Shown one piece after another: positions 31,156-41,399 of a stretch of DNA of 64,000 nt. This DNA is from Paracerasibacillus soli (GTDB taxonomy: Bacteria > Bacillota > Bacilli > Bacillales > Amphibacillaceae): the NCBI RefSeq assembly GCF_034006335.1, contig NZ_JAWDIQ010000002.1, one strand, 5' to 3'. A model generated the notes under the pieces. That model saw only the letters and a list, made by a program, of their open reading frames with translations. It had not been told where the DNA came from and made no database searches. Positions within the stretch are counted from its first letter, which is position 1, and each line of letters starts with the position of its first letter. The translations under genes and the position numbers were made by a program.

Positions 31156-32112
31156 ATGCTAAGATATATCGTTCGTAGACTTATTCAAACCATACCTGTA
31201 TTCATCGGCGTTACGATTCTTGTATTTTCGTTGATGCACTTTATTCCAGGTGACCCTGCACAAATTATGGCTGGGGAATCTGCACCAAAAGAGCAAGTAG
31301 AAAACATTCGGGAACGACTTGGTTTAAATGATCCATACCCCGTACAATATTGGAATTACGTAAGTAAAGTTGTACAAGGTGATTTAGGTACTTCCATTCG
31401 TAATGGAAGAGATGTGACGGAGGAAATTAGCGGTCGATTTTGGGTCACTGTTGAACTGGCAATTTATAGTACGATTTTAAGTGTCTTTTTAGGTTTGATA
31501 GCCGGAATTGTTTCCGCCACGCGAAAATATTCGTGGAAAGACGTCTCGTTAATGGTGATCGCACTATTTGGCTTATCTATGCCAAACTTTTGGCTTGGAT
31601 TAATGCTCATTAAATGGTTTGCAATTGGAATTGATTTGCCATCTTGGATTCCATTTATAAGTAATACGAGTTGGTTTAAACCTTCAGGTTGGGGCTCCTT
31701 CCAACAGGTCATCCTACCTGTCATCACGCTAGGTACAGGTGGTGCAGCAATTATTGCTAGAATGACACGATCAAGTATGTTAGAAGTAATTGATCAAGAT
31801 TATATCCGTACTGCAAGAGCAAAAGGGGCAAAGGAACGTGTTGTCATTTACCAACACGCATTGAAAAATGCCCTTATACCCGTTGTAACCGTTGTTGGAC
31901 TTCAATTTGGTGGACTGCTTGGTGGTGCAGTATTAACAGAAACAGTCTTTGCGATTAATGGATTAGGTAAATTAATTATTGATGCCATTACTGCACGTGA
32001 CTTCCCAATCGTACAAGGTGGCGTACTCGTTGCATCCTTATTATTCGTAGTCGTGAACTTAATTGTTGACATTACATATCGATTTTTAAATAAACGTGTT
32101 GATTTAAATTAA
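31156..32112 (+). CDS. Peptide ABC transporter permease, DppB type
   Basis: An intact 318-residue permease with a GAGAGGAG site. It starts MLRYIVRRLIQTIPVFIG, has the family motif MHFIPGDPAQIMAG, six helices, and the EAA-type loop RAKGAKERVVIYQHALKNA. It ends RFLNKRVDLN. It forms the channel with the DppC subunit 14 bases upstream. Confidence 0.95.
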   Translation: MLRYIVRRLIQTIPVFIGVTILVFSLMHFIPGDPAQIMAGESAPKEQVENIRERLGLNDPYPVQYWNYVSKVVQGDLGTSIRNGRDVTEEISGRFWVTVELAIYSTILSVFLGLIAGIVSATRKYSWKDVSLMVIALFGLSMPNFWLGLMLIKWFAIGIDLPSWIPFISNTSWFKPSGWGSFQQVILPVITLGTGGAAIIARMTRSSMLEVIDQDYIRTARAKGAKERVVIYQHALKNALIPVVTVVGLQFGGLLGGAVLTETVFAINGLGKLIIDAITARDFPIVQGGVLVASLLFVVVNLIVDITYRFLNKRVDLN

Positions 32113-32172
32113 TGGAAATGAAGGAAACGCGGTTAAAAACGTTAGCTTAATAGAAAAAGAGGTGAGCAAACT

Positions 32173-33205
32173 ATGTCTATCACAGAAACATCATCTGAAA
32201 CAATATTAAAGGTAGAAAACTTACAAACTTCCTTTTTCACAGGTAAAACAGAAGTAAAAGCTGTAGATGGTGTATCCTTTTCCATCCCAAAAGGAAAAAC
32301 AGTTGGCGTCGTTGGTGAGTTGGTTCCGGAAAAAGCGTCACATCCTTATCAATCTTACAATTAGTTGACGAGCCGGGGAAAGTAGTCGGTGGTGAACTAT
32401 TATTCAAAGGAGAAGACTTACTTAAAAAGACAGAAGCTGAAATGAGGAAAATTCGCGGAAAAGAAATATCAATGATTTTCCAAGAACCAATGACTTCTTT
32501 GAATCCTACATTTACTATCGGTCATCAAATTAGTGAGTCGTTTCGTATTCATGAACGATTAGGTAAGAAAGAGGCATTAAAACGCTCCATTGATATGTTA
32601 AAAGTAGTCGGTATTCCCTCACCTGAAAAACGGGTGCATCAATATCCACATGAACTACTGGTGGAATGCGACAACGGGTAATGATTGCGATTGCCTTGGC
32701 TTGTAACCCAAAATTGCTTATTGCAGATGAACCGACTACAGCTTTAGATGTGACTATTCAGGCGCAAATTTTAGAATTAATCAAAGACTTACAAAAACAA
32801 TTTCAAATGTCTGTCTTATTAATTACACATGATCTTGGTGTTGTCGCAGAGACATGTGACTATGTTGCCGTCATGTATTGTGGGAAAGTTGTGGAGTATG
32901 CAGATGTAAAAACAATATTTAAAAATCCACAACACCCATACACTGTTGGATTATTAAACTCCTTACCAGCACACGATCGAGATATTGAAGGAGATTTACC
33001 TGTTATAAAAGGAATGGTTCCAAATCCAACTGAAATGCCTAAAGGTTGTCGTTTTGCACCACGTTGCCCGTTCGCAAGTGATATTTGCAAAACATTACCA
33101 GACCTTGTAACAGATGAAAATGGCAATCAAATTCGTTGTTGGATTTATTCAGATCAATGGGATGGCGAGCCGGAGGTGAATGTATATGCAGAAAGAACTA
33201 CTTAA
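32173..33205 (+). CDS. Peptide ABC transporter ATPase, DppD type; two frameshifts
   Basis: ATG 32173 follows AGAGGTGAG. Residues 1-49 are in frame up to GVVGE; a base is missing at about 32322 within Walker A, and restoring it gives SGSGKSVTSLSILQLV. A second base is missing near 32657, inside the signature; restoring it gives HELSGGMRQRVMIAIALA. Walker B is LLIADEPTTALDVTIQ and the H-loop LITHDLGVVAETCDYV. The C-terminal cysteine-containing region CRFAPRCPFASDIC is the usual OppD/DppD iron-sulfur or oligopeptide-transporter extension. It overlaps the next gene by 20 bases. Confidence 0.9.
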
Positions 33206-34193
33206 AGTAACCGATTTAAAACAATACTTTCCTATCAAAGGTGGATTTTTAGGACGAACGGTTAACCATGTTAAAGCAGTGGATGGCATTACATTTCACG
33301 TAAATGAAGGGGAAACATTAAGCATTGTTGGAGAATCTGGTTGCGGAAAGTCAACGACTGGTCGTTCCATTTTACGATTAGATGAACCAACATCAGGTGA
33401 AGTCATTTTTAACGATACTGATTTACTAAGCTTATCAAAAAGAAAAATGCGCAGTGTTCGAAAAGACTTACAAATTATTTTCCAGGATCCATATGCTTCC
33501 TTAAATCCACGTATGACGGTGAGAACAGATTTTGAGTGAAGCAATGAATATCCAAAAAGTAGTCCCCAAAAAGGAACAGGAAAACAAAATTTTAGAATTA
33601 CTAGATATTGTTGGGCTTGGCGCACACCAATTGACAGATACCCACATGAATTTAGTGGGGGCCAACGTCAGAGAATTGGAATTGCTCGAGCTCTTTCAGT
33701 TGATCCTAAATTAATTATTTGTGATGAAGCTGTATCTGCACTTGATGTATCGATACAAGCACAAGTATTAAATTTATTGAAGAAGTTACAGCGTGAGTTT
33801 AAATTTACGTACTTATTTATTTCTCATGACCTTGGAGTTGTGCGACATATTTCCGATCGTGTTATCGTCATGTATTTAGGTAAAATTGTGGAGATTGCAG
33901 ATAAAAAGTCTTTATTTACAAATCCACAACACCCTTATACGATTTCACTTTTATCAGCAATTCCAAGCCCTGATCCTGAGAAAAAGCGTGACCGTATTAT
34001 TTTAAAAGGAGATGTCCCATCGCCAATTGACCCACCAACTGGTTGTCGCTTTCATACAAGATGTCCATTTGCAACGGAGAAATGCGTGACAGACGTTCCT
34101 GAATTAAGAACAACCAATCTTATGGAGGGCGGGCATCAAGCAGCCTGCCATTACTTAGAAGAAATAAAAGAAGGTATCATGCAACCGACATAA
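33186..34193 (+). CDS. Peptide ABC transporter ATPase, DppF type; two frameshifts
   Basis: ATG 33186 is preferred to 33180 because it lies eight bases from GGAGG. It has Walker A GESGCGKSTTGRS, Q-loop FQDPYASLNP. An extra A near 33523 shifts the frame after MTVR; removing it gives QILSEAMNIQKV. A missing A near 33640 shifts it again; restoring it gives RYPHEFSGGQRQRIGIARA. Then come Walker B LIICDEAVSALD and FISHDLGVVRHIS, followed by CRFHTRCPFATEKC. It is the last gene of the third peptide operon and ends in a strong terminator. Confidence 0.9.
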
Positions 34194-34249
34194 TGGGTTT
34201 TTGCGTACAATGTTTCAATAAATATAAAATTATATCCTAAAAAGTAGAG

Positions 34250-34295
34250 CCATATGAAATCAAGGTATGTACATTGATTTCATATGGTCTTTTCA
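34250..34295 (+). terminator. Terminator of the third peptide-transport operon
   Basis: CCATATGAAATCAA and TTGATTTCATATGG form a perfect 14-bp stem around a ten-base loop, followed by TCTTTT. Confidence 0.88.
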
Positions 34296-34555
34296 ATTTT
34301 AAGAGCACTAAGATTTTTTACATGAAAAGAAAACTATTTCGGATAGTTTATATTTGTGATAACTTTCTTCCATTTAAAGAACCCTTTGAAGAGCATATCA
34401 TAGCCGCTATATAAATAATAGTTATCAATTAGTATATAAAATAGGTATTTTACTTATTGATATGAAAAACATAAAATATATAGGAAGCATATCATTTCAT
34501 ATCGAAGGAATTTTATTATAGGTTACAAATTCTCATTATAAATGGAGGGGATTTT
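34296..34555 (+). other. Intergenic region upstream of the VOC protein
   Basis: AT-rich, with no credible gene. It should hold the promoter for the next gene. No operator could be named. Confidence 0.4.
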
Positions 34556-34916
34556 ATGATTCTTGGTTTACATCACGCACAGATTACGATTCCAACAGGT
34601 GCTGAAGAAGAGGGTAAAAAATTTTATTGCGGAATTCTCGGTTTACCTGAGAAGGAAAAGCCTGCATCCCTAAAGGGACGTGGAGGATTTTGGTTAGAGG
34701 TTGGAGATAGAGATGTACATGTAGGTACGGAGAACGGGTTTGACCGATTAACAACAAAAGCCCATTTAGCTTACCAAGTGAAGGATATATCATACTGGAA
34801 AGATGTATTAAAGCAACATCATATTCAAATAGTCGAGGGAGTACCGATACCAGGCTTTGAACGCTTTGAGTTCAGACCCATTCGGAAACAGAGTCGAAAT
34901 GATTCAGGCAACTTAA
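34556..34916 (+). CDS. VOC-superfamily (glyoxalase-like) protein; one frameshift
   Basis: This is a small metal-binding fold protein of the glyoxalase/bleomycin-resistance/dioxygenase group. It starts MILGLHHAQITIPTGAE after GGAGGGG. The first His (LHHAQI) and the ILGL, GGFWLEVGD and HLAYQVKDI segments fit the family. After FERFEFR near 34873 the frame changes, and the reading with DPFGNRVEMIQAT then a stop at 34914-34916 is the normal VOC ending, including the metal-ligand Glu in RVEMIQ. Without correction the frame runs on to 35131 with no family similarity. Corrected length is about 120 residues. The substrate is unknown. Confidence 0.8.
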
Positions 34917-34954
34917 ATATTTCATCATTCGTTTATGAGACAAAGATAAATAAT

Positions 34955-35000
34955 AAGGTTGGGACAAACAGGGAGGGTCAGACCCTTATGTCCCAGCCTT
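34955..35000. terminator. GGGTCAGACCC-family hairpin after the VOC gene
   Basis: AAGGTTGGGACA and TGTCCCAGCCTT form the outer stem and GGGTC AGACCC the inner stem, followed by TTTTG. It is the fourth of the five dispersed hairpins in this window. Confidence 0.78.
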
Positions 35001-35289
35001 TTGTATGTGATTTGCGCTGTGAATTCAATTGTTGTTTATGTTTATCAAATAAAGCGTGTAAGTCCATTAGTTTATCAACTATCCTTAAGCGAAACTTACT
35101 GTCAAATGTGCGAGCAACAAATGAGGATTGAAATAATCTCATTGTCATCTATATAAACACACCTTCGACAGCAATCCTGTTTTTTCATTGCCCAGGAAAT
35201 ATATTTTGTCGAATGATGAGGATGTTCACACACTTCATCGTATTCAGCTCCCCTACTTATTCATTACAAGTAAAGTAAGCTGGGCAGAT

Positions 35290-35668
35290 TTAGCCATTAT
35301 ATACGACAACATCCATTTCTACTAATACATCTTTTGGCAACCTACTTACTTCAACAGTTGCACGAGCCGGATAAGGCTCTGTTAAGTAACTCGCATATAT
35401 TTCATTTACGACAGCAAAATTATCCATAGATGACAAGTAAATCGTGAATTTCACGACTTTCGAAAAATCTGTACCTGCTTCAGCTAAAATAGCTTTCAAA
35501 TGATTTAATACTTGTTTTGTTTGGGCTTCAATACCCGCTACTACTTCTCCCGATTTTGCATCTACCCCAATTTGGCCAAGAAACAAAAATAAAGTCCCCT
35601 GCTTGAATTGCTTGTGAATAAGGCCCAATAGCTGCTGGTGCCACCTCTGCGTGAATCTCTTTTAACAT
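35290..35668 (-). CDS. ridA: RidA family protein (2-iminobutanoate/2-iminopropanoate deaminase); one frameshift
   Basis: RidA hydrolyses reactive enamine/imine intermediates made by PLP enzymes. ATG 35668 follows GAGGGGAG and reads MLKEIHAEVAPAAIGPYSQAI, a typical start. An extra T near 35580 breaks the frame after FVS; removing it gives GQIGVDAKSGEVV. The C-terminus has PARATVEVSRLPKDVLVEMDVVV with the conserved Arg and Glu of the active site. The start overlaps the end of the glycerate-kinase gene by seven bases, so the two are probably translated together. Confidence 0.88.
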
Positions 35669-36817
35669 GTTTCATTTCTCCCCTCGATAAAGTCTACAAT
35701 CATTTGCCTAGTTTGATTATATAATAAACTTTCTGCTTGTTCCATCGCTTGCTTTACAGACATACTTTCATTCTTTAATTCATAAAGCCTTGTATAATAA
35801 TCCTGTATGTTTTCCCTTCCTTCAATCGTACCAGATACTAAACATACTTGTTTTCCATGCATATTCGCTAATTTTGCAACATAGAACGGTACTTTTCCTA
35901 GTAAAGTTTGCGCATCACTCTTTCCCTCTCCTGTAATAACGAGATCCGCATCTTGAATTTCTCCTCCTAGCCCCATCATTTCACCAATCAAGCTTGCACC
36001 TGAATACTGTCTTCCGCCTAATAAACGAAAGGCATATCCTAATCCTCCTGCCGCACCAGTGCCTGACTGTTTATGTATGTTGATAAAATGTGGATAACTT
36101 TGTTCCATCACATGGCAAAAGTTCGCTAATCCTTCATCTAAACTCTTTATTTGCTCCGCTGTTGCTCCTTTTTGTGGGCCATAAACTTCACTTGCTCCTT
36201 GTTTGCCTAAAAGCGGATTTGTAACATCTGTTGCAATTTGAAAGGTGCACGTCCCCAATCGATCCATAACCGGATCTATGTTTACTGATTTGATTGTTAA
36301 CAAACCTTTGCCATATTTACTTATCATTTGTTTTACTTTATCTCGGATGTCAGCACCTAATGCCAATAGCATACCTATACCACCATCATTAGTTGCACTT
36401 CCGCCAAGCGCAATGATGAACTTTCTTATTCCACTATCTAAAGCTATTTGTATTGCCTCTCCAATACCATACGTCGTCATGTTAAGGGGATTCCTATTCT
36501 GCTCTTGGTACATGTGTTAGTCCGGCGATTTTTGCTATTTCGATGAGTGCCGTCTCTTCATTCATGACACCCATAGATGTATCAATCTTTTTACCATGAG
36601 GACCCGTCACGCAAATTGGAACCTTCTCTACGGAAGGCATTGCATAAGAAATGACATCAAGCGTACCTTCTCCCCCATCTGCCATTGGCATTTCAACAAT
36701 ATCCGCATAGGGAAAAACATCCTGTATGGCAGATTTCATCACTTTTATTGCATCTATCTGCGTTAAGCTACCTTTATAAGCGTCCAATGCTAATATAATT
36801 TTGATTTTCAACACCAC
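35662..36817 (-). CDS. glxK: Glycerate kinase, GlxK/GarK type; one frameshift
   Basis: The enzyme phosphorylates D-glycerate to a phosphoglycerate. The N-terminus ALDAYKGSLTQIDA and PMADGGEGTLDV are the family's signature stretches. A frame change near 36506 after THVP is repaired by one base, giving EQNRNPLNMTTYGIGE. The rest has IALGGSATNDGGIGML, GTGAAGGLGYA and ITGEGKSDAQTLLGK, all conserved. Corrected length is about 385 residues. The start is unclear: GTG 36817, GTG 36814 or TTG 36811, all near AGGTGG. It is followed by ridA with an overlap. Confidence 0.88.
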
Positions 36818-36972
36818 CTATCCACATGATGTAATCTTTACACACTGTCCACAGAGTTATACACAGGTTTCCCGTCGAAATTTGCGTATTTCTGTCTACA
36901 TTTTGTATGAATTCATTTTGATGACCACAAAATATGGAGTTATCCTCAATACTATGCACAGCTTGTGGATAT
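36818..36972. promoter_or_regulatory. Cluster of DnaA-box-like sequences
   Basis: Within 155 bases lie TTATACACA (36857-36865, full match to TTATNCACA), CTATCCACA (36818), TTATCCTCA (36940), CTATGCACA (36952) and, reversed, TGTGGATAT (36964), each one base from consensus, plus a weaker CTGTCCACA (36845). The region also has to hold the glycerate kinase promoter. It is not oriC, because no dnaA or dnaN gene is nearby. Confidence 0.45.
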
Positions 36973-36973
36973 G

Positions 36974-38330
36974 TCATTGTGTAGAAGTCTGCTGTTTTTG
37001 TGTAAACAACTTCTTTTCACGCCATTTTCCAAAACGAAAGTATAGAAATGCAATGATACTACTTATCATAAAACTCGCACCCATTCCCATCGCAATTCCC
37101 TTCTCTCCAAAAAGATTTGAAAACCATGTTGTGAAAGGAAAACGTAATACCCAAAATGAGATGATATTTAATAATAAAACTTGATACATCGCACCAGCTG
37201 CCCGAACAATACCATTTAATATGAAGTTAATGCCAAGAAATGGATACGTTAAAGCAATAATCTGCAAATAAACAGTCCCAAATGTAACGGCGTCAACATC
37301 TTGAATAAATAATTGGATTCCATACTGTGCAAGAACAACTACAAGTAAACCAATAACAAACATAATGCAAAAATTATAGATAACACCGTAATTGGCGATT
37401 TTTCGTACACGTTCCCAATTTTGTACGCCAATATTTTGACCAGCCATACTACTAACCGCAGTACTTAATGCTTGTGCAGGTAACATAATGATACTATCCA
37501 ATCTTTGGGCAGCACTGAATCCACCAACAACATGGGCACCAAAACCTGTTACGACGCTCATAATCGCTGCAGACCCAGCAGATATTACTGCCATTTGTAA
37601 TCCTGCTGGTATTCCCAAGTTTAATATCAACCTAATGTCGCGAGCTGCTGGTACATACGGAATAGTAAATGGTGCCAGTTTTCGATATAATACATAAATC
37701 AAACCATATAAAAAGGCAATACCTTGAGATAAAATCGTCGCATATGCTGCACCCTTTACTCCCAAATTAAATACAGCAATAAACAAAGGATCGAGGACAA
37801 TATTTAAAAGTACCGCAATAAGCACAAAGCGCATCGGTGTTTTACTATCACCTAACGCACGCAGCACTGTGCTTATAAAGTTATATCCAAACAAAAAGAG
37901 AATGCCAATGAAATTGATTTGTAAATATGAGGTGGCACTCGAAAGCATCGTGCTGGCGTACCTAATAATGTCAAGAGTCCTTCAGAGAAAATGAAGCCTA
38001 CCACACCTAATCCGATAGACATAACAGTTAAAATTACAACAAAGGCATTTAAATACCTTTTCAATCCCGCTTCATCTTTTCGACCTTTTTGCTGGGATAG
38101 AATTGTTAAGGCAGCATTATTAAGGCCAATAACAAAAGACAGCATTGTAAATACAATTGTTCCTGAAACTGCGACAGCACCTAATGATGTTGCCCCTAAT
38201 AAATTTCCAACCCACAAACTATCCACGATTTGATAAGAAATTTGTAATAAATTCGTTAACATAATGGTCCAGAGAATACAATGAGTTGCTTGAATATATT
38301 CCCCTGGGTAAAATCACGTTGTCCCGACAT
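36974..38330 (-). CDS. MATE family efflux transporter; two frameshifts
   Basis: This is a 12-helix exporter of the multidrug and toxin extrusion family, usually driven by Na+ or H+. ATG 38330 follows AAGGA and reads MSGQRDFTQGNIFKQLIVFSGP. A base is missing near 38266; restoring it joins IMLTNLLQISYQIVDSLWVGN, the typical MATE first helix. A second is missing near 37951; restoring it gives LGTPATMLSSATSYLQINF. The remainder (VLRALGDSKTPMRF, GLQMAVISAGSAAIM, SSMAGQNIGVQNW) fits the family to the end. No drug specificity can be inferred. Confidence 0.9.
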
Positions 38331-38580
38331 ATGTATCATTCCTTAGCCCTTATAATCCCCTTCATTGTAACATGTGTAGTCACTCTACTGTGTAGAGAAG
38401 ACGTAATTAGTAGCGATGTTCGACCCTCTCCACTAATATAAATAGAACGAATCAGGCTTTTACTCGTTTTTGATTTCTCGTTTATCAAAGGTAGACTCCT
38501 CGAATCCTTGATGTGATAGTTTCACAGTAAATTTTGCGATAAAAAACTCATTCAAATAAAGAATATTTTTGATTCTCCTC
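38331..38580. other. Divergent intergenic region between the MATE exporter and the regulator
   Basis: It contains no gene. The rightward promoter at 38581 is described separately; the leftward MATE promoter was not identified. Confidence 0.4.
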
Positions 38581-38609
38581 TTGACAATTTTTAGAAAATT
38601 CAATATGAT
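38581..38609 (+). promoter_or_regulatory. SigA promoter overlapped by a near-perfect CodY box
   Basis: TTGACA, a 17-base spacer and TATGAT make a near-consensus vegetative promoter. The spacer contains AATTTTTAGAAAATT (38586-38600), matching the CodY consensus AATTTTCWGAAAATT at 14 of 15 positions. A second match at 38661-38675 (11 of 15) lies downstream. Binding there would block RNA polymerase directly, so the regulator downstream is probably repressed by CodY in rich conditions. Confidence 0.75.
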
Positions 38610-38730
38610 AATATTTATATAGTTAGATTATTTTTAAATATCTTAAACTAGGCTATCATTTTTATTCTGAAAATATGGACTTATTTAACTATTATTTATA
38701 CCGTTAATGATATGACCGGAGGAGAAAAAG

Positions 38731-40031
38731 ATGACTGTAAAGGTTGCTGTGTTTGGAAGAGAGGAGATTATTAATCGTGTGCAAGCTTTAATTGAAATGA
38801 AAGGCAATATTGAAATGATTCCATTTCCTTATCATGAAGCAATAGAAACACGCGAACTAATAGAAAGAGCTGTCATGTGTGATGTTTATCTATTTACCGA
38901 GGCACTTTCCTATTTATTTGTAAAGGATAAAATCGAGGTAAAACGTTTACCTACTATTAATGTTGAACTAGATGAATATGCGATTCTAACATCTTTTTAT
39001 CACCTTGTATATGATAAGAAAGAAGCGATAGACCGAATTTCAATTGATTTGTTAGAAGTTTGTCATGTGGAAGAGGTATTACAAGAGCTTAAACTAACAA
39101 ATCGAAATGTGTATACATATAGTTATGGTCATCTTCCCTTAGATCAAATTGACAGCATTATTTTTCACCATAAAAACTTATGGGATAACGATAAGATTGA
39201 TTATGTTTTAACATCAAGTCATGAAGTTTCCTTAAGATTAACCAATATGGACATTCCGAATTACTATATGCAAATACCTCAAGCAAACCTCGAACATGCT
39301 TTAAAGAGGGCAAAGTCCATGATTGCCTTAAATAAAAGTATTAGTTCGCAAATTGTCGCAGGTTATGTACGATTAAAGGATCAGCATCCAACGAGTAAAA
39401 AGGGGCGGGACGAACAAGATAAAATATATAAAAACTTACATGTGATTCTAAAGAGATTTGCCCAAAAGACATATGCCTCCTTACTAACCGATGATAAAAA
39501 TAACTATATTATTTTTGGTACACGAGGGGTACTTGATCACATTACGAATCACTTTCGAACCTTTCCATTGCTAGAAGAAATAGAAGAGACATTAGATATA
39601 CCAGTTGAAATAGGTTTTGGCTTAGGCTTAACAGCAAAGCAAGCAGAAAAACATGCACAACTAGCACTTGAAACGTGTAGCAAGGACCCTGTAAGCTGTT
39701 GTTACATTGTCAACGACCGCCAAGAAACGATTGGTCCAATTGGGGTAAAACAAAGATTGATACATCAAAACTGTATCGGGCATTAATTCATCAGGCACGC
39801 CTGAATAATGAGCTATCATATAATTTTATTGATTTTATTACACTAAGAAATAATGAGCCTTTTTCTTCACACGACGTGGCACAATATTATCAAGTTACAA
39901 AACGTAGCGCAGAACGGACAATTAATAAATTACTCTCCGGACAGGTCATTAAAGTTGTTGGTGAGGAAAAGCCATATGTAAAAGGAAGACCGAGAAAGCT
40001 ATTTCAAATAGATATCGGAATTAGCTCTTAA
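38731..40031 (+). CDS. Multidomain transcriptional regulator with C-terminal winged helix; one frameshift
   Basis: This cytoplasmic protein of about 434 residues begins at ATG 38731 after GGAGGAG. Residues 1-200 look like a ligand-sensing Rossmann-like region with no family I can name. Residues 235-345 (NNYIIFGTRGVLDHITNHF, VEIGFGLGLTAKQAEKHAQLAL) resemble a degenerate nucleotide-cyclase or GGDEF-like fold. One A is missing near 39752; restoring it gives KTKIDTSKLYRALIHQA. The C-terminus (FSSHDVAQYYQVTKRSAERTINKLL, GRPRKLFQ) is a winged helix-turn-helix. A CodY box overlaps its promoter. The target genes are unknown; the adjacent divergent MATE gene is one possibility. Confidence 0.6.
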
Positions 40032-40074
40032 CAAAAGCGAAAGGCTTAGATTAATAGTAAATATGAGATTAGGT

Positions 40075-40125
40075 GGTTACCTCGAAGGATAAAATAAAAC
40101 GCTATTCTTCGGGGTAACTCTTTTA
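40075..40125 (+). terminator. Terminator of the regulator gene
   Basis: GGTTACCTCGAAGGATA and TATTCTTCGGGGTAACT form an imperfect stem followed by CTTTT, 45 bases past the stop. Confidence 0.75.
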
Positions 40126-40288
40126 GCGTATCTTGATTTATTATATTTGACTTGCTCTCTTTTTCATACGTTATGCCTACAAATGACGTTTCCCTTCTCA
40201 TTTATAATGAGAAATACCTATATATTATAACGCAGTCGTTTGCTAAAATTTAGAAGGAAGTAATCTAAATTGACTAGGAGCTGATTTA

Positions 40289-41327
40289 ATGAAAAAGCGA
40301 TATGCAGTATTTACTTTTATCATCTTTTGTTTGCCATTATTACTTCTTACTGCATGTAAACAGGATGAAAATACAAAGAACGAACAAACTAATCCGCAAG
40401 AAACAGAAACCAATCAAAAAGATAATCAGACAGATATAGAAGATAAAAAAGATAAAAATAACGTAGAAGTCACAGAAGTTATCGCCCCTGATGATCAAGG
40501 GGATGTAGACGTTTGGTTTGATGGACAAATTGAAATAAACGGTAAACAAGTTATTGCAACCGGAAAAACTAATTTATTACCTGGTTCAAGGCTCGGTCTC
40601 GTTCTAGATTCTGAAGGTGTTCATCTTATCGGTACTTCTGATTTTGGTAATGTAACAGAGGATGGAGAATTTACATTGGAAACGAAACTCCCAAATTCAT
40701 TTAATGGGGATATTTTGCATATCAATATAAATTTTAAACCACATGAACAAGACGAGACCATTAAGCAGCAATATATGGATAAGTTAGTAGGAGATTATGT
40801 GCGCATATATAGTGACGCAAGTGAATCATATGATATAGCAGCATTTGAAACTACTATTTTATTAGAGGAAAATAATCATACGATTCCAATTACACCACCG
40901 CAGTGGGAAAAACCGGAAGATTTAGGTAGCCCCGAAGTTCGCATGGAACCTGAAGTAATTGCTGGAGAAGAGTTTATGAAAGTCGAATTAAAAAGTAACA
41001 TCGTAGACAATGCTCGTATACATGTTAGGGCTGATATACCAGACTATATTTCCTTTGGTTTTGATGGAATAAGTCAGATAAATCCAGAATGGTACAGCTA
41101 CCATTTACTACAAAAATCCACTAAGCAATTCAAAATTAAAAAACGTTACGGAATATGATTTGATTCTAACACTTGATCCACATGATAGTAATAACGGATC
41201 GCATGTAAGAGAGGCTTATGGAAAGAACGGAGATAAACTAACTGGTGACCTCACGAAGAAAGAGGAATCCATTGATGGAGATTACTTTATTGCGAGAAAA
41301 ACATTAAGAGTAAAAGTTAATCAATAA
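40289..41327 (+). CDS. Lipoprotein of unknown function; one frameshift near the C-terminus
   Basis: ATG 40289 gives a signal peptide with lipobox LLLTAC (Cys about residue 23), then a charged linker rich in Asn, Gln, Lys and Asp. The body has beta-rich segments (VDVWFDGQIEINGKQVIATGKTN, GDYVRIYSDASESYD) that look like extracellular sandwich domains. One base is missing in the AAAAAA run near 41140; restoring it gives NVTEYDLILTLDPHDSNNGS and a stop at 41327, about 346 residues in all. I do not recognise the family. It has its own terminator and is probably monocistronic. Confidence 0.65.
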
Positions 41328-41356
41328 CTCGTTTTTTAATAACTGCCATGATGAAA

Positions 41357-41398
41357 AAAACTATTCTGCAGCAAGCTAAACAGAATAGTTTTTCTCTT
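41357..41398. terminator. Bidirectional terminator between lipoprotein and SNF2 genes
   Basis: AAAACTATTCTG and CAGAATAGTTTT form a 12-bp stem with a 12-base loop, flanked by A-run and T-run, so it can serve both convergent genes. Confidence 0.88.
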
Positions 41399-41399
41399 T

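Noticed and set aside
34917..35131. C-terminal extension of the VOC protein to 191 residues
   Set aside because: It exists only because of a frameshift near 34873; the other frame gives the normal family ending and stops at 34916.
36818..36972. Chromosomal replication origin
   Set aside because: No dnaA, dnaN, or rnpA/rpmH genes and no obvious AT-rich unwinding tract next to the boxes.
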